DNA from: Erysipelotrichia bacterium
GTDB lineage: Bacteria; Bacillota_I; Bacilli_A; RFN20; CAG-826
Assembly: GCA_012511695.1 (NCBI GenBank)
Contig: JAAZFO010000100.1
Location: 1 to 7,673 of the forward strand
Direction of reading: 5' to 3'
DNA: 7,673 bases
This document shows, in pieces, positions 6,291 to 7,673 of this stretch; position 1 is the first letter of the stretch; each line of letters starts with the position of its first letter. The notes beneath the pieces were generated by a model. The model had not been told where the DNA came from. It saw only the letters and a list, made by a program, of their open reading frames with translations, and ran no database searches. A program made the translations under genes and the position numbers.

Positions 6291-7223
6291 ATGCTAGTTA
6301 ATTATAATAAATTGTTTGAAATCTTAAAAAAAAGAAATATTCCACTAACTAAATTAAGAGAAGATATAGGTGTATCAACTGCTACTATTTCTAAATTAAA
6401 TAAAGGCGATTACACCTCATTGCAAACCCTAGAGAAAATATCTAAGTATTTGCATGTGCAAATCGGTGAGTTAGTCGAATTTAATCTAGTCCATAATAAA
6501 ACACCACTATTAAAAAGATTACTTGAAGAAAAAAACAATAAAATAAAAGGTGGTGTATACCATGAAACTCAAGTTATCATGGCGTATAACTCTAATCATA
6601 TTGAAGGCAGCAAGCTATCTCTAGATGAGACAAGATTTATATTTGAAACTAATTCAATCATTCTAGACAATGAAAATGGTAAAGTGAGTATTGATGATAT
6701 AAATGAAACTATTAATCACTTTAGAGCGATTGATTATATGTTAGAAATAGTGTTCGAGCCTTTAACTGAATCAATCATTAAAGATCTTCATTTTATATTA
6801 AAAAGAAACACCAAAGATGAAACACTAGATTGGTTTAATGTCGGCGATTATAAAAGCCTTCCTAATATAGTTGGCGGCCTGGAAACAACCCATCCACTAA
6901 ATGTTGAATTTGAAATGAAAAAACTAATAAATGAATATGAGAATAATGAAAACAAAATTTTTGAGGACATTGTTGACTTTCATTACAGATTCGAAAAGAT
7001 TCACCCATTTCAAGATGGTAATGGCAGAGTGGGACGACTAATAGCTTTTAAAGAACTATTAAGATTTAATCAAGTTCCTTTTACTATAAATGATGAATTA
7101 AAAGCTTTTTATTATCGAGGCTTTCAAATGTATGAAAAACAAAAAGGTTATTTACTAGATACTTGTTATGCTGGCCAAGATAAATATAAAAAATTACTGG
7201 ATTACTTTAAATTAAAATATTAA
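6291..7223 (+). CDS. XRE-type HTH and Fic domain protein (predicted AMPylase)
   Basis: A 310-residue protein with an N-terminal Cro/C1-like helix-turn-helix (about 6-62; recognition helix near STATISKLNKG, 29-39) and a Fic domain (about 90-290). The Fic motif HPFQDGNGRVGR (238-249) is complete, with catalytic His238, Asp242, the GNGR anion-binding loop and Arg249. Such enzymes normally transfer AMP from ATP to a protein hydroxyl. SNHIEG (101-106) fits the inhibitory-helix motif S/T-x-x-x-E-G/N of class II Fic proteins, so Glu105 is expected to hold the enzyme in check by contacting Arg249. I chose ATG 6291 because AAGGA (6280-6284) precedes it and the earlier in-frame TTG (6261) lies in the promoter. 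The gene is far more AT-rich than the transporter genes (10 of 60 G/C at 6301-6360 against 31 of 60 at 3601-3660), a sign of acquisition. No separate antitoxin gene is seen before it. The target and physiological role are unknown. Confidence 0.93.
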   Translation: MLVNYNKLFEILKKRNIPLTKLREDIGVSTATISKLNKGDYTSLQTLEKISKYLHVQIGELVEFNLVHNKTPLLKRLLEEKNNKIKGGVYHETQVIMAYNSNHIEGSKLSLDETRFIFETNSIILDNENGKVSIDDINETINHFRAIDYMLEIVFEPLTESIIKDLHFILKRNTKDETLDWFNVGDYKSLPNIVGGLETTHPLNVEFEMKKLINEYENNENKIFEDIVDFHYRFEKIHPFQDGNGRVGRLIAFKELLRFNQVPFTINDELKAFYYRGFQMYEKQKGYLLDTCYAGQDKYKKLLDYFKLKY

Positions 7224-7289
7224 ATATATTATTTATCTTCTTATCAGCAGTCTGCGCTAAAAAAACCATACTAATAAAATATAAAATAT

Positions 7290-7338
7290 TTATATTCTCC
7301 AAATAATGTTATATAAACCAATTAATTGGAGAAAATAA
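7290..7338 (+). promoter_or_regulatory. Inverted repeat masking the ribosome site of a small ORF
   Basis: TTCTCCAA (7295-7302) pairs perfectly with TTGGAGAA (7326-7333). The stem extends by TTAT (7290-7293) with ATAA (7335-7338) after one A-A mismatch, around a 23-base loop. The right arm holds the GGAG (7328-7331) that would serve the GTG at 7340, so the fold would hide that ribosome site. The sequence is very AT-rich, so chance pairing is possible, but the GC core makes the helix credible. Confidence 0.45.
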
Positions 7339-7339
7339 T

Positions 7340-7456
7340 GTGATTGTTACTATTTTAGAACTAAAGGAAAAATATAAAGAATATTTCGTTATTAACGGAA
7401 AGACCAAAAGAGACGTTAGACCATTTACTAAAGATCAAACAAGTCTTGATTTATAG
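7340..7456 (+). CDS. Small hypothetical ORF, 38 codons, unrecognised
   Basis: GTG 7340 follows GGAG by 8 bases and opens 38 codons rich in Lys and Glu, ending at TAG 7454-7456. The ATG at 7338 is followed at once by TGA and is not usable. After the TAG the frame stays open for 14 codons (starting NKQFFKTITR) before TAA 7499-7501, so the ORF may be a truncated or decaying remnant. I recognise no family. The evidence is only the ribosome site and a protein-like composition. It could equally be chance. Confidence 0.3.
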   Translation: MIVTILELKEKYKEYFVINGKTKRDVRPFTKDQTSLDL

Positions 7457-7673
7457 AATAAACAATTTTTTAAAACAATTACTAGACAATGCCTTATTTA
7501 ATGAGTGGTGAAAAATTAAACAATGATTGAGAAACCGTAAACGAACTCCTTAGTTTTTAAAACTCCCATTCCTGGGGAAAAGAATACTAAATAAGCGTCA
7601 ATTTAAAAAGCTTATATCTTTCTGATTCACAATAAATTAAGGTATTTAAACAATTGAAATCAAGGTGTGAATG
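7457..7673. other. AT-rich tail with no recognised gene
   Basis: All frames on both strands are broken by stops; the longest plus-strand pieces are under 20 codons. One frame (7489 onward) gives protein-like fragments separated by TGA and TAA, such as ETVNELLSF and NSHSWGKEY, which may be a decayed gene but cannot be shown. A frame open to the right edge on the minus strand (7673 down to a TAG at 7587-7589) is only 28 codons. I find no RNA gene, repeat or terminator of note here. Confidence 0.4.

Noticed and set aside
7489..7600. Protein-like pieces if TGA is read as Trp (NND-W-ETVNELLSF)
   Set aside because: TAA stops still interrupt the frame and nothing else in the window needs TGA as Trp.
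7587..7673. Minus-strand frame open to the right edge
   Set aside because: Only 28 codons, with no recognisable sequence. It may be chance.

Overview
The window looks like a chromosomal stretch from a low-GC Gram-positive bacterium (Bacilli or a related Mollicutes-type lineage). The reasons are AGGAG-type ribosome sites, near-consensus sigma-70/A promoters, tRNA genes with encoded CCA, and proteins of Firmicutes type. The exact taxon cannot be read from the sequence. TGG is used for Trp and no gene needs TGA as a sense codon, so the standard bacterial code fits, apart from one in-frame TAG discussed below.

Layout, all genes on the + strand. (1) 1-2486: an ABC exporter operon, with an ATPase missing its N-terminus at the window edge and a permease starting directly after the ATPase stop codon. 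(2) 2487-2815: a probable terminator, a promoter, and a yybP-ykoY (Mn2+-sensing) riboswitch. The 3' strand of its P1 helix can alternatively pair over the ribosome binding site of the next gene. (3) 2816-5566: a P2-type Ca2+/Mn2+ transporting ATPase of 916 codons with every catalytic motif intact, but with an in-frame TAG at codon 134. (4) 5567-6189: a consensus promoter with a dyad over its -35 box, then tRNA-Thr(CGT), tRNA-Val(GAC), a terminator-like hairpin, tRNA-Gly(CCC) and a second hairpin with a T-run. (5) 6190-7223: an AT-rich gene for an XRE-type helix-turn-helix protein fused to a Fic (AMPylation) domain, preceded by two TTTAG-N4-CTAAA dyads in its promoter. (6) 7224-7673: AT-rich sequence with a hairpin over the ribosome site of a 38-codon ORF of unknown nature, and otherwise no recognisable gene.

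How the parts work together. The riboswitch and ATPase form a metal-export unit: rising Mn2+ should stabilise the aptamer, free the ribosome site and switch on a cation exporter. The amber codon means the unit is broken, misread by sequencing, or depends on readthrough. The HTH-Fic protein carries its DNA-binding domain, an inhibitory-helix motif and a complete catalytic motif in one chain. The twin dyads at its promoter suggest autoregulation. Its much lower GC content and its place just after a tRNA cluster suggest an acquired gene.

The strongest new-looking points are the visible mutually exclusive helices of the riboswitch, the amber codon in an otherwise intact ATPase, and the paired operator-like dyads of the HTH-Fic gene.
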